From positions 586,680 through 650,679 of the forward strand of contig NZ_VTEH01000001.1 in the NCBI RefSeq assembly GCF_008180615.1: a DNA stretch of 64,000 nucleotides, given 5' to 3'. The first letter of the stretch is position 1, and each line of letters begins with the position of its first letter. Of this stretch, positions 7,860 through 15,845 are shown piece by piece. The notes beneath the pieces were generated by a model, which did no database searches, had not been told where the DNA came from, and saw nothing but the letters and a program-made list of their open reading frames with translations. The DNA is from Rossellomorea vietnamensis. Lineage in GTDB: Bacteria > Bacillota > Bacilli > Bacillales > Bacillaceae_B. Both the position numbers and the translations under genes were made by a program.

Positions 7860-8285
7860 TTGAAAATGATCCTGGCTGAAACTGATAAACAACTTCAAGA
7901 GGCAATGGATGTGCGTAAAGAAGTTTTTGTACAAGAACAAAACGTCCCACTCGAAGAAGAAATAGATGAATTTGAAAATATATCTGACCATTTCGTTTTA
8001 TACGATGAAAATGAACCTGCTGGCGCAGGACGATTCCGCTTGAAAGATGGCCTTGGAAAGGTCGAGCGAATTTGTGTATTGGCAAAGGCCCGGGGTAAAG
8101 GCGCTGGAAAGATCATCATGAATTACATTGAGGAGCATGCCCGCAGTAAAGATGTTCCGGCGTTGATTCTGAATGCACAGACTCATGCTATCCCTTTTTA
8201 TGAGAGTTTGGGCTACTTGGTCACATCTGATGAGTTCCTTGATGCAGGCATCCCTCACAAATCCATGAAAAAAATATTGAAATAA
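7860..8285 (+). CDS. yjcF: GNAT family acetyltransferase (YjcF)
   Basis: The 141-residue single-domain GNAT protein has an early VRKEVFVQEQNVP segment, typical of the YjcF/ElaA-like subgroup, and the acetyl-CoA loop in VLAKARGKGAGKIIM (about 74-88). It should transfer an acetyl group to an amine; the substrate is unknown. The start is TTG at 7860, supported by AGGAAAGGA about nine bases upstream and by alignment to the MKxxxA start recalled for B. subtilis YjcF; the ATG two codons later is the alternative. A terminator follows. Confidence 0.88.
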   Translation: MKMILAETDKQLQEAMDVRKEVFVQEQNVPLEEEIDEFENISDHFVLYDENEPAGAGRFRLKDGLGKVERICVLAKARGKGAGKIIMNYIEEHARSKDVPALILNAQTHAIPFYESLGYLVTSDEFLDAGIPHKSMKKILK

Positions 8286-8289
8286 CCGA

Positions 8290-8321
8290 AAACCGTCTCC
8301 AGACTTTCGTGGAGACGGTTT
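8290..8321 (+). terminator. Terminator after yjcF
   Basis: AAACCGTCTCC pairs with GGAGACGGTTT across a 10-base loop and is followed by a short T-run. Confidence 0.8.
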
Positions 8322-8407
8322 TATTCGTCTGGCTGAAAAAGAATAATTCTTCCTTATCTTGTTTAGAATGGATTAATACCATTCTTATGAATTGCAGGAG
8401 AAATATT

Positions 8408-9082
8408 ATGAACTTTTTGGCTATCGCTTCTGAATTAATTGTAGGTTTTGCAGCATTGCTTATCTTAACCAGGATATTGGGGAAGACCCAAATCTCGCAA
8501 ATAACGCCATTTGATTTTATTTCCGCCATCATCCTTGGGGAATTAGTAGGAAACTCATTATATGATGATAAAAGCGGAGTATTAGAGATTCTATTCGCCA
8601 TATCCCTATGGGGAGCTTTAATCTTTTTTACAGAAATCATGACCCAGCGCTCACGAAGGGTGAGACACTTTCTTGAAAACACCCCTTCCATTATCATCAG
8701 AAAGGGACAAATTCAATACGAAGCAATCAAAAATAATCATCTGGACTTAAACCAGATGCAGCAGCTGCTGAGAGCGAAGGATATCTTCTCTATCAGGGAG
8801 TGTGAATATGCCATCCTTGAGACAGACGGCAGCCTCAGTGTGATAAAGAAACCAAATTATGCTGCCGTTCAAAAGCAGGACCTTAATATTGCTCCCGCAC
8901 CTGCCTCCATCCCCATATCTATCATAATGGATGGAGAAATCATTTATGATAATTTGAAAATGATTGAACTAGATGAAAAATGGCTGTTAAATGAAATCAG
9001 TAAAAAAGGCTTTTCTTCCTCAAAAGAGATATTATTTGGTGAGTGGACAGATGGAGAGGAATTACTGCTGCAAGGATATTGA
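8408..9082 (+). CDS. DUF421 (YetF-like) membrane protein
   Basis: The 224-residue protein has three hydrophobic segments in the first 85 residues, with the family phrase RILGKTQISQITPFDFI (about 21-37), then a soluble domain. DUF421 proteins are common in spore formers; some are encoded with spoVA genes, but their biochemical role is unclear. The ATG at 8408 has GGAG at 8397-8400. An upstream in-frame start at 8309 overlaps the yjcF terminator and is rejected. A second DUF421 gene lies at 12796, in the spoVA-type operon. Confidence 0.88.
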   Translation: MNFLAIASELIVGFAALLILTRILGKTQISQITPFDFISAIILGELVGNSLYDDKSGVLEILFAISLWGALIFFTEIMTQRSRRVRHFLENTPSIIIRKGQIQYEAIKNNHLDLNQMQQLLRAKDIFSIRECEYAILETDGSLSVIKKPNYAAVQKQDLNIAPAPASIPISIIMDGEIIYDNLKMIELDEKWLLNEISKKGFSSSKEILFGEWTDGEELLLQGY

Positions 9083-9098
9083 TCTAAAAGCGAGAATG

Positions 9099-9123
9099 CA
9101 AAAAAGGCCTCTCAGGCCCTTTT
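9099..9123. terminator. Bidirectional terminator
   Basis: AAAAAAGGCCT and AGGCCCTTTT form a short GC stem between the convergent DUF421 and metallo-beta-lactamase genes. Confidence 0.7.
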
Positions 9124-10016
9124 CAGCAGGTAATATAGAGCTGATTATTTTCCATCACTGCCTTGGCTGATCCTTCATGTACCAGTTTTGTTATGTACGC
9201 TGTAAAACTTGTCCGAAACAAAAGAAACTGGCCAATTGAACGCGATTCAATGCCGTTCCCATTAAGGAATTCTTGGAGCAGAAGGTCAAATGGCATCCTG
9301 CCCTGATTTTCATTCAATATTTTAACAATCTGTTTTATCTTTTTCATATGTACCTCAATATTGGCTGCGATGCTTTCTGAAAAATCCTCTTCAAACTCCC
9401 CATGTCCGGGTACAGAACCTTTCACAGCAATATTTTTTAATTTTTCAAAGGTTTGTAAGGTCTGTTCTGCATCTGTTATAAATGGAACTAGATGTTTTTT
9501 TAAGGCTTCTTTACCAAAATAAGCATCTGCTGTATAAAGGAGTTCATTATGGATGATTCCCACCTGTTCCACTGAATGTCCGGGTAGAGAAACTACTTCC
9601 AGAGCGAAAGGTCCAACCTCCAAGAAACCAGGTACTATCGAGACATCCACATCCACCGGTTTTCCTTCCAAAAATTTATTTCTTAATTCTTTCAGCGGAT
9701 AAGCTCCATTCCATAAATACACCGGCTCCAGGATTGGGTTTTCAATGATAGCTCTTTCCAACTTGGGAGCATACAGCTTAATGCCGGCCTTTTTCTTTAA
9801 GAAGGATGCTCCGCCAAAATGGTCTGTATGTGCGTGTGTAATGATGCAGTAATCTAAAGGCAGATTCTCATTTTCAAGGATTCTAATGATCTTTTTAATT
9901 GAAGAGTCATCAATTCCAGTATCTATGAGTAATCCCTTTCCCTGTGTCATTAAATATCCGACATTGACAGCAGAGGAAAAGTAGAAGCAGCTATCATTAA
10001 TTTTTTTTAGTTCCAA
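9123..10016 (-). CDS. Metallo-beta-lactamase-fold hydrolase
   Basis: The 297-residue protein has the metal-binding motif HAHTDHFGG (61-69), a downstream LPGHS, then a TADAYFG segment and PGHGEF, in the order expected for a binuclear zinc hydrolase. The C-terminal hundred residues form a helical domain as in larger glyoxalase-II-like members. Substrates of this superfamily include thioesters, lactones and phosphodiesters; nothing here decides between them. No signal peptide. The gene runs alone on the minus strand, 23 bp downstream of a small hypothetical gene. Confidence 0.88.
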   Translation of the reverse strand: MELKKINDSCFYFSSAVNVGYLMTQGKGLLIDTGIDDSSIKKIIRILENENLPLDYCIITHAHTDHFGGASFLKKKAGIKLYAPKLERAIIENPILEPVYLWNGAYPLKELRNKFLEGKPVDVDVSIVPGFLEVGPFALEVVSLPGHSVEQVGIIHNELLYTADAYFGKEALKKHLVPFITDAEQTLQTFEKLKNIAVKGSVPGHGEFEEDFSESIAANIEVHMKKIKQIVKILNENQGRMPFDLLLQEFLNGNGIESRSIGQFLLFRTSFTAYITKLVHEGSAKAVMENNQLYITC

Positions 10017-10039
10017 GGGAAATACATCCTTTCCTTTTT

Positions 10040-10309
10040 TTATACATATTCGTTAATGTACTTCCCTTTTCCTGTGATATCCGCTAAAAATTCAGCAGAA
10101 ACAGTATCCGCTCCACTGAACTTTTTTCTTTTATTGTATCTTAATGAATTGACGTCTGTTTCAATGTCCTCTTCTGCAAACCGTTCTTGATTGAAAAGGG
10201 GCTGAATCCGGTTGACCGGAACAAATTTAAAAGGATCATAATCCTTATTTGCTTCACGTTCGGCGTACTGCATATATTGATAATGCGGGACGGGTGCAAT
10301 ATATCCCAT
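10040..10309 (-). CDS. Conserved-looking hypothetical protein, 89 aa
   Basis: The protein begins MGYIAPVPHYQYMQYAERE and is soluble, charged and Tyr-rich. I do not recognise a domain. The ATG at 10309 has AGAGGTG at good distance; a longer reading to 10453 runs into a hairpin repeat and is rejected. It lies 23 bp upstream of the metallo-hydrolase on the same strand, so co-transcription is likely. Its even codon use and clean ribosome site support coding. Confidence 0.7.
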   Translation of the reverse strand: MGYIAPVPHYQYMQYAEREANKDYDPFKFVPVNRIQPLFNQERFAEEDIETDVNSLRYNKRKKFSGADTVSAEFLADITGKGKYINEYV

Positions 10310-10416
10310 ACTGTTCACCTCTCTTTTCTTACCATTTCCCCTGCAGTAAAAATTGTAAACACTTGACTGTAATACTATTAATTTCGATGAAAAATATGCT
10401 TTTAAGGGGGTGAAAT

Positions 10417-10538
10417 CAAAAGCGTAAGCGCCTTGATCAGCCCCGACAGGCAAATGTTCTCAAGAGAAAAAAAGGCGGCCTTTCCTTTTATTCTCTTGAG
10501 GTTATTTGACCCCGAGGGGCTAGGCGCTGAAGCTGGAC
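10417..10538. repeat. 122-bp hairpin repeat (family P), copy B
   Basis: Arms AGCGCCT / AGGCGCT, AGCCCC / GGGGCT and CTCAAGAGAA / TTCTCTTGAG are all intact. It is near-identical in layout to the copies at 36057 and 57271. The residual AAAAGCGCC at 10550 suggests a further decayed fragment. Confidence 0.85.
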
Positions 10539-10783
10539 GAATCAAAAGCAAAAGCGCCTGCCCCGCAGACACGTGGTGCGGGAGCGGAAATCGATTATTT
10601 CATCAACCACAATCTTTTTAAAAGACATTTTAAGTAAACTATGTTGCTACTTTATAATAATTTCGTAAGATCACGGTTTATATACTGCTTAGCCAAAATA
10701 AATAAATTGCTCCCCGTATAGAGAGAAAAGTCTTAGTACTGGAGGGGAAATACTGCTGAATGCAAAAATAATGAGAGAACATT

Positions 10784-11414
10784 CTATTTAATTAACGGGT
10801 TCTGCTTTCGAATACAAATTAACAATTACTCATCAAAAGGAGTGTTAAATCATCTCGCTTTTGACACTCCTATTTTTGATTTAATAGTATTTTCCCTGGT
10901 GAATCTGTTCAATTGGTAATACAAAATGCACCCTAATTGACAAGTGACAGAACTTTTTGTTCTTCAAAATTAGTGGCACAAATTCTTATACACTTTCAAT
11001 CCAAATATTAATATGAAGGAGAGTTGTTTATTAAAAATGTAACAATGATTTGATTGGAACGGAAGGAGCGTGACCTCCTGCGGGACTAGCGTGACAGGTG
11101 AGACCCCGCAGGCGAATCTAGCTCCTGCGGCCAGCGACTAGCAGATTTCGGTCTCTCTCCTTGCGATAAGTCATCATCGAATCGCTTACGCTCTTCGTGA
11201 TTCCTTTATCTCATACGAGAGCCCTAAAATCTGTACGTCGCTGAACGGCCGCTTCCGCTTTTTATGAAGCCGAGGAGGCTCACCGCACGCCCCGCGGAGT
11301 CACGCACCTGGAGTGGAAATCAATAGACATTTTGTATTTTGGGGCGAATCACTCAACCATTTCTTTAGCTAAATAGGAGTTTGTACTTCAGAACAGAACC
11401 CGTTACTATTTAAT
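10784..11414. mobile_element. MITE-like element, copy 1 (with 9-bp target duplication)
   Basis: The element spans 10793-11405, bounded by perfect 12-bp inverted ends TAACGGGTTCTG / CAGAACCCGTTA and by the direct repeat CTATTTAAT (10784-10792 and 11406-11414). It has no coding region. Inside are a GGAGTGT..ACACTCC hairpin near 10840-10870, the GC-rich repeat Q (about 11055-11318) and, nested in Q, a divergent P-type hairpin (about 11115-11264). An inverted relative with its own target duplication lies at 62149-62605. Confidence 0.85.
11055..11318. repeat. GC-rich intergenic repeat Q, inside MITE copy 1
   Basis: The outer parts (around CTCCTGCGGGACTAGC and GAGGAGGCTCACCGC) are shared with copies near 35983 and 62219. 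A hairpin element of about 150 bp splits this copy after GACCCCGCAGGCG. The insert has nested arms CAGCGAC/GTCGCTG and CAGATTT/AAATCTG and resembles an inverted P element with altered stems. Confidence 0.75.
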
Positions 11415-11477
11415 AGGCTTTTTTCTGATTAATTGCTGATTTAGAATGCGATTTCACCTCCATCCTCTTTATGTAGG

Positions 11478-11572
11478 AGGATTGAAGCGGAAGGCGTATG
11501 ATGATATCTTGCGGGACTAGGGGGACGTCTAGTTCTAGCCCCGCGGAGTCGTCCACCTGAAGCGGAGATCCA
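11478..11572. repeat. Degenerate GC-rich repeat Q
   Basis: Segments such as GCGGGACTAG, CCCCGCGGAGTCG and CACCTGAAGCGGA recall repeat Q, but the middle is deleted. It lies just outside MITE copy 1. Confidence 0.6.
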
Positions 11573-11682
11573 TTTCGTTTAAAACAGCCAAGATCTTTAC
11601 GAGAACAGACTTTTAAAAATTAACAAAAAAACAAACCATCAGGCCTGCTTTATTGTAAGCATTCCCAATGGTCATGGTGTTA

Positions 11683-11946
11683 TTATTTTTTACCATTATT
11701 AATCATGTTTGATATCGTTCCAAAGTCCAATTGTTTACCATCATTTACAATTGATTTGACGATCTTATCTTCCATCTCTTTGTTTACTGGTTTGTTAGCA
11801 ATTTGAGATACCCTCTTGATTACCCCGCGCACAGTGCTTTCATCTTTGAAATTGGCATTTTGCAAAGAGGTAGCCAATTCCATAACATCGTTCATATTGA
11901 CACCGGTTTTCTTTTCAATGTTTTTAAAGAAGTTATTATTGTTCAT
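11683..11946 (-). CDS. spoVIF: Stage VI sporulation protein F
   Basis: The 87-residue protein starting MNNNNFFKNIEKKTGV matches SpoVIF (YjcC), a mother-cell protein needed for late coat assembly and spore resistance, reported to act with GerE. The conserved run through FGTISNMI is present to the C-terminus. GGAGG lies nine bases before the ATG, and a SigK-type promoter precedes it, in line with known late mother-cell expression. It sits between repeats, with no co-transcribed partner. Confidence 0.9.
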   Translation of the reverse strand: MNNNNFFKNIEKKTGVNMNDVMELATSLQNANFKDESTVRGVIKRVSQIANKPVNKEMEDKIVKSIVNDGKQLDFGTISNMINNGKK

Positions 11947-11974
11947 TGGGTAAACGCCTCCTTTACAGCTAATA

Positions 11975-12001
11975 TATTGTATGAGGCGGTCAAAAAATGG
12001 T
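11975..12001 (-). promoter_or_regulatory. Candidate SigK promoter of spoVIF
   Basis: On the minus strand AC is followed after 16 bases by CATACAATA, a full match to the SigK -10 pattern CATANNNTA. It lies about 30 bp upstream of the start codon. Confidence 0.6.
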
Positions 12002-12222
12002 GCATGGCCCAGGGATGAGGTTTCATTTCATGAGATTACTCTTAAGTTCTTGAAAGCACGAAGAGGGACTGGCCCTTGTCGTGCTTTAAAGTACTAATTA
12101 AAACTACCAGATTAAACTGGTGGTTTGCTCTGCAGCTGGAAGCCTTCCTTACCAGCCTCGGCCTAAAAGACCCAATAGATTATTTTCTCTGGCTATTTAT
12201 TCCGCTGAAAAAACATGGAGAA

Positions 12223-12409
12223 ATAAGCGGAGAAATTCCGCTTATAAAAGTCTTAGCTCGAAAAACAGCTAGAATAAGCGAAGAAATTCCGCTTATTTGT
12301 ATAAAAGATGCGAAAATGGTTCGTTTCGCTGTGCTTAAGCGGAAAAATTCCGCTTATATACCCTAAATCACATTCAATTTTTAAGCTTAACCGGAAAAAT
12401 TCCGCTTAT
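12223..12409. repeat. Cluster of four short palindromes
   Basis: Four copies of a hairpin of the form (A/T)TAAGCGGA-AAA-TTCCGCTTA occur at 12223-12245, 12274-12296, 12335-12357 and about 12387-12409. Spacing is uneven. The stems are 8-10 bp with small variations. An open frame through them (12076-12366, plus) looks spurious. Confidence 0.75.
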
Positions 12410-12601
12410 TTTAGGTTTTTTAATGCCTATCAGCAAGGATACCTCCCCTCCTGCTGTATTGGCATGTAGTGCTAAGGAACCGGCTTTTTCTATAGAAAGA
12501 GGGTGTTCTATACCACGCTATAAGCTCTCTGGAACCCCTGCCCTAGGGTTTTCAAGACCATCAAAAAAGCAGACTCCCTTGGGAACCTGCTTATCCGGCA
12601 A

Positions 12602-12721
12602 TTAGCAAAAGCTTGCGCCGACGATAATCAAAAGGATAAATAGAACAACAATCAACACAAATGTTGATCCATATCCCCCGCCGTATCCTTGATTTCCACA
12701 GCCATAACCATATCCATACAT
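12602..12721 (-). CDS. YjcZ-family small sporulation peptide
   Basis: The 39-residue peptide starts [18 protein letters not shown] and ends with one hydrophobic helix of the type [18 protein letters not shown], the typical YjcZ/sporulation-protein form. Such peptides are abundant in spore formers; roles are mostly unknown, though SscA of B. subtilis affects coat assembly. GAGGTGAT lies five bases before the ATG. It is downstream of, and codirectional with, the spoVA-type operon, with a separate SigK-like promoter. Confidence 0.85.
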   Translation of the reverse strand: MYGYGYGCGNQGYGGGYGSTFVLIVVLFILLIIVGASFC

Positions 12722-12752
12722 AGTTATCACCTCTCTTTATAATTGAATGCTA

Positions 12753-12780
12753 CAGTATATGTCGAGATGATTACCTATGT
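12753..12780 (-). promoter_or_regulatory. Candidate SigK promoter of the YjcZ-type gene
   Basis: On the minus strand AC-N17-CATATACTG resembles SigK (AC-N16/17-CATANNNTA) with one mismatch in the last pair. Confidence 0.4.
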
Positions 12781-12795
12781 ATGGGCTTTGAGTGT

Positions 12796-13488
12796 TCACC
12801 TTGATGGCTGCCAATCATATAAATCAATAGTTAGTTTGCCGGATGTGTCTGCCTGGGCAAAAAATACATTGTCTAAATTGATGTGCCGCTGCTTTAGCTG
12901 ATTCACCAGCCATTCTTCTGTCCTTCCCACACTTTTCAAACCCTTTCTTTCAATTTTTCCGTCACTGATGACAGAGTGGATTGGATATATGTTTAAGGAC
13001 GTTTGAAAGATGTCTTCGTAGAGTAATGGCTGCTTTTCTTTTTTAAGCATGACACTCAGTTCTCCATTTGTATCAAGAGTCGCAAATTCCACATCAGAGG
13101 CCCTGAAAATGTTCTTTTTCCTCAGCTGTTCAAGCAGCTCGTCCGAGGAAAACTTTTCTTTTTTCAACGCCTGCTCTATGATATTTCCATTCTCTATGAA
13201 CACTGTCGGGGTTCCTTCGACAAAATGCCTGAACTTTACACTTTTGAGGGATATGAAAGAGAAAATGAATGGCACAGAGAACCACAGGAGAATACTCATC
13301 AATCCTTCGAGCAGTTTCACGTCAAGATCCATTGAAAGGGTCCCGGCGATGCTTCCCACGGTAATGCCGGTAATGTATTCAAAGAAAGATAGCTGTGAAA
13401 GCTGCTTTTTTCCGAGTAATTTTGTGATAAGAAATAAGGCAATCAGAACAAAAAGGCTTCTAAGGGCTACTTCAGTATACTCCGACAC
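12796..13488 (-). CDS. DUF421 (YetF-like) membrane protein of the spoVA-type operon
   Basis: The 230-residue protein has three N-terminal membrane helices with FLITKLLGKKQLSQLSFFEY (about 19-38), then a soluble part with LLYEDIFQ and a C-terminal RTEEWLVNQL. It starts six bases after the spoVAE stop, so it is the last gene of the yhcN-spoVAC-spoVAD-spoVAE unit. A DUF421/YetF gene is a regular member of the spoVA2 type of operon described in spore formers. Its role there is not established; association with the spore inner membrane is inferred. Confidence 0.88.
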   Translation of the reverse strand: MSEYTEVALRSLFVLIALFLITKLLGKKQLSQLSFFEYITGITVGSIAGTLSMDLDVKLLEGLMSILLWFSVPFIFSFISLKSVKFRHFVEGTPTVFIENGNIIEQALKKEKFSSDELLEQLRKKNIFRASDVEFATLDTNGELSVMLKKEKQPLLYEDIFQTSLNIYPIHSVISDGKIERKGLKSVGRTEEWLVNQLKQRHINLDNVFFAQADTSGKLTIDLYDWQPSR

Positions 13489-13494
13489 ATACCC

Positions 13495-13851
13495 TCATCC
13501 CTTCGGTTTAAAAATTAAGGCACCAATAAACCCGAAGATGATGGCTGCTGAAATACCTGAACTTGTCACTTCAAACATTCCCGTAAGAACTCCTACCAGA
13601 CCATGCTGTTCCGCTTCCTGCATAGCGCCCTGGACCAATGCATTACCAAAAGATGTGATCGGAATCGTTGCCCCTGCTCCGGCAAAGTCAATCAATGGCT
13701 CATAGAGACCAAATCCAGCTAAAATTGCACCGATCACTACCAGCAGACTTAATGTATGAGCAGGTGTCAATTTAGCTATATCAAATAAGAGCTGACCAAT
13801 TACGCAGATGCTCCCCCCTATTAAAAATGCCCAAAAAAACATTGCCAACAT
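13495..13851 (-). CDS. spoVAE: Stage V sporulation protein AE (SpoVAEb type)
   Basis: The 118-residue integral membrane protein has four hydrophobic stretches and the family run [18 protein letters not shown] (about 55-72), shared with SpoVAC. SpoVA proteins form the channel that moves Ca-dipicolinate into the forespore and out at germination. AAAGGAGG precedes the ATG. It lies between spoVAD and the DUF421 gene with short gaps, which supports one transcript. Confidence 0.93.
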   Translation of the reverse strand: MLAMFFWAFLIGGSICVIGQLLFDIAKLTPAHTLSLLVVIGAILAGFGLYEPLIDFAGAGATIPITSFGNALVQGAMQEAEQHGLVGVLTGMFEVTSSGISAAIIFGFIGALIFKPKG

Positions 13852-13874
13852 GGTGCTTTCCTCCTTTCAACGAC

Positions 13875-14891
13875 TTAGCTGTATTCAATTGAAACTGCAT
13901 GGGCTATACATGGAATTGACTCACCCTGCTGAAACGTCAGCGGAGACAATAGTGCACCAGTCGCAACCATCAAAATTCTTTTGTATACTCCCTGCTTCAT
14001 CTGGTTAAGCAGGTGTCCATAAAATACCGTTGCAGAACAGCCTGGTCCGCTTGCACCCGATTGTACTGGCTGATCCTGTCCATAAATCAGCAAACCGCAG
14101 TCCTGAAACTGGCTTTCCGTCAGGTGGAACCCTTTTTGCTGAAGTAACTCCTGAGCGGTTTTTCGGCCGATTTTAGCAAGATCTCCTGTAATGATTAAAT
14201 CGTAGTATGACGGATCTCTTCCTAAGTCTTGAAAGTGGGAGGCAATCGTGTCTGCTGCCGCCGGTGCCATTGCCCCTCCCATATTAAACGGATCTGAGAG
14301 CCCCATATCAATGACTTTCCCAATCGTTGCAGAGGTGACCCTTGGAACAGGGCCCTGTACATCTGTACCACTTCCTACTACCGAATACCCTGCTCCAGTG
14401 ACCGTCCATTGAGCGGTAGGAGGCTTTTGGCCGCCATACTCTGTTGGATAACGAAACTGCTTTTCAACGGCGGAATTATGACTTGAGGCACCCGTCATGA
14501 CATAGTTTGCTCCCCCTGAATCAACCAAATAAGAAGCTAACGCCAGCCCTTCCATAGAAGTGGAGCATGCCCCAAATATTCCCAGATAAGGTATTTCATT
14601 CGTCCTGGCTGCAAAAGATGAAGGTGTGATCTGATTGATCAAATCTCCCGAGAGAAAAAATTGAATTTGATTTTCCTGCAGACCGGCTTTTTCAAGGGTC
14701 AGCTTAACGGCATCTTCAATCATTAAGCGGTTCGCTTTCTCATAAGTATCCTCCCCCATCCATAAATCATCATAGAAGTGGTCAAAGTCTTCAGATAACC
14801 TGCCATTTTTTTCAAATGGCCCTCCTACAACTCCGGTAGAAAGGATGGCTGGCTTTTTTTGAAATTCCCAAGACTGCGTACCCTGTAACAT
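13875..14891 (-). CDS. spoVAD: Stage V sporulation protein AD
   Basis: The 338-residue protein has the thiolase-like fold of SpoVAD, which binds dipicolinic acid at the spore inner membrane. Visible family segments are FGACSTSMEG (about 115-124), SSHN, EKQFRYPTEYGGQKPPTA (about 150-167) and, late, GASGPGCSA. The ATG at 14891 is preferred: GGGGTGAT precedes it, and it overlaps the spoVAC stop in a TAATG junction, so translation is coupled. The longer frame to 14906 would place the ribosome site inside the gene. Confidence 0.94.
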   Translation of the reverse strand: MLQGTQSWEFQKKPAILSTGVVGGPFEKNGRLSEDFDHFYDDLWMGEDTYEKANRLMIEDAVKLTLEKAGLQENQIQFFLSGDLINQITPSSFAARTNEIPYLGIFGACSTSMEGLALASYLVDSGGANYVMTGASSHNSAVEKQFRYPTEYGGQKPPTAQWTVTGAGYSVVGSGTDVQGPVPRVTSATIGKVIDMGLSDPFNMGGAMAPAAADTIASHFQDLGRDPSYYDLIITGDLAKIGRKTAQELLQQKGFHLTESQFQDCGLLIYGQDQPVQSGASGPGCSATVFYGHLLNQMKQGVYKRILMVATGALLSPLTFQQGESIPCIAHAVSIEYS

Positions 14892-15361
14892 TAGATCACC
14901 CCCCATTTTATAAGAAGAGTTTTGATAAGTGCTATAACGAAAGCAGAAAACACACCAAACACAATGACGGAACCTGCAAGCTTGAATATATTTCCTCCCA
15001 CTCCAAGAACAAGTCCCTCTGTTCTATGTTCAATGGCAGCAGATATAACCGCATTACCAAATCCCGTCACTGGAACGGCACTTCCTGCACCGGCAAACTG
15101 TCCAAGATGATCATAGATGCCAAACCCGGTCAGCAGCATTGAAAAAAAGACCATGGTTGCCACTGTGGGATTTCCTGCAGTCTGTTCTGTAAAGTTGAAA
15201 AAGTAGATATAGAAATAGGTTACCGCCTGGCCAAATAGACAAATAAGACCTCCCACGAAAAAAGCCTTAACGCAATTGATAAGCACAGGCCTTTTTGTTT
15301 CATGCTTTTGCTCAAGCTGTTCATATTTCTTCTGCTGCGGGGTTTTGGGTTTCTTTCCCAT
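14891..15361 (-). CDS. spoVAC: Stage V sporulation protein AC
   Basis: The 156-residue membrane protein has a charged N-terminus (KKPKTPQQKKYEQ), then four to five helices including FAGAGSAVPVTGFGNAV (about 88-104). SpoVAC behaves as a mechanosensitive channel for dipicolinic acid in B. subtilis spores. AAAGGAG precedes the start. The gene follows the lipoprotein gene by 13 bp and overlaps spoVAD by one base. Confidence 0.94.
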   Translation of the reverse strand: MGKKPKTPQQKKYEQLEQKHETKRPVLINCVKAFFVGGLICLFGQAVTYFYIYFFNFTEQTAGNPTVATMVFFSMLLTGFGIYDHLGQFAGAGSAVPVTGFGNAVISAAIEHRTEGLVLGVGGNIFKLAGSVIVFGVFSAFVIALIKTLLIKWGVI

Positions 15362-15374
15362 ATAATGCTCCTTT

Positions 15375-15845
15375 CTAGGTTAGCTCCTCTTTCAGCTTAA
15401 TGATTTCCTGAAATCTTTTTTCAGCCTCTTTATTGGAGATATTTTTATTCTTCATTTTATCTTTAAGCCTGACTGTTTCCAGAAAAATCTTATAATCACT
15501 GGAAACTATGAATTTTTCATTCGGATATTTCTTTTCCAGTTTCTTTGTCATTTTTTTCTCAATCTTTTTCATATGAAACCGGTGGGAATGCTTTACCTTG
15601 TAAGATACAAGAATTTCTTCTTTTCCTTGTATGACTGCCACATCGTACAGTTCTTCCAGCTTGGCAATTTCTTTTTTGACTGCATGTCCAATACTATCTG
15701 TCTCTGGGTTTTCCATCAGTTCAACTGGAGGAGGATCTGTTACCTTAATCAATGCTCCTCTGCTGTCTGCACCATCTTCTTTGTTTGCCGCGCAGGCGGA
15801 TAGATATACTGTTATTACTAATAGACCGACCAATAATTTGTTCAT
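15375..15845 (-). CDS. YhcN/YlaJ-type sporulation lipoprotein
   Basis: The 156-residue precursor has a signal peptide ending in the lipobox LSAC, with lipid-modified Cys at 18. The mature part is Lys- and Glu-rich with the YhcN/YlaJ-like stretch around TDSIGHAVKKEIAKLEEL (about 51-68). The ATG at 15845 is chosen because AGAGGGGAT precedes it and it places the signal peptide correctly. It is the first gene of the spoVA-type operon. In spoVA2 operons a yhcN/ylaJ gene takes the same place. The role may be in spore germination; this is inferred from context. Confidence 0.85.
   Translation of the reverse strand: MNKLLVGLLVITVYLSACAANKEDGADSRGALIKVTDPPPVELMENPETDSIGHAVKKEIAKLEELYDVAVIQGKEEILVSYKVKHSHRFHMKKIEKKMTKKLEKKYPNEKFIVSSDYKIFLETVRLKDKMKNKNISNKEAEKRFQEIIKLKEELT

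Noticed and set aside
10433..10621. 62-residue open frame on the plus strand
   Set aside because: It lies inside hairpin repeat copy B and its flank; no product can be recognised.
12076..12605. Open frames of 96 and 60 residues on the plus strand
   Set aside because: The first runs through the four palindromes and both lack ribosome sites and recognisable features.
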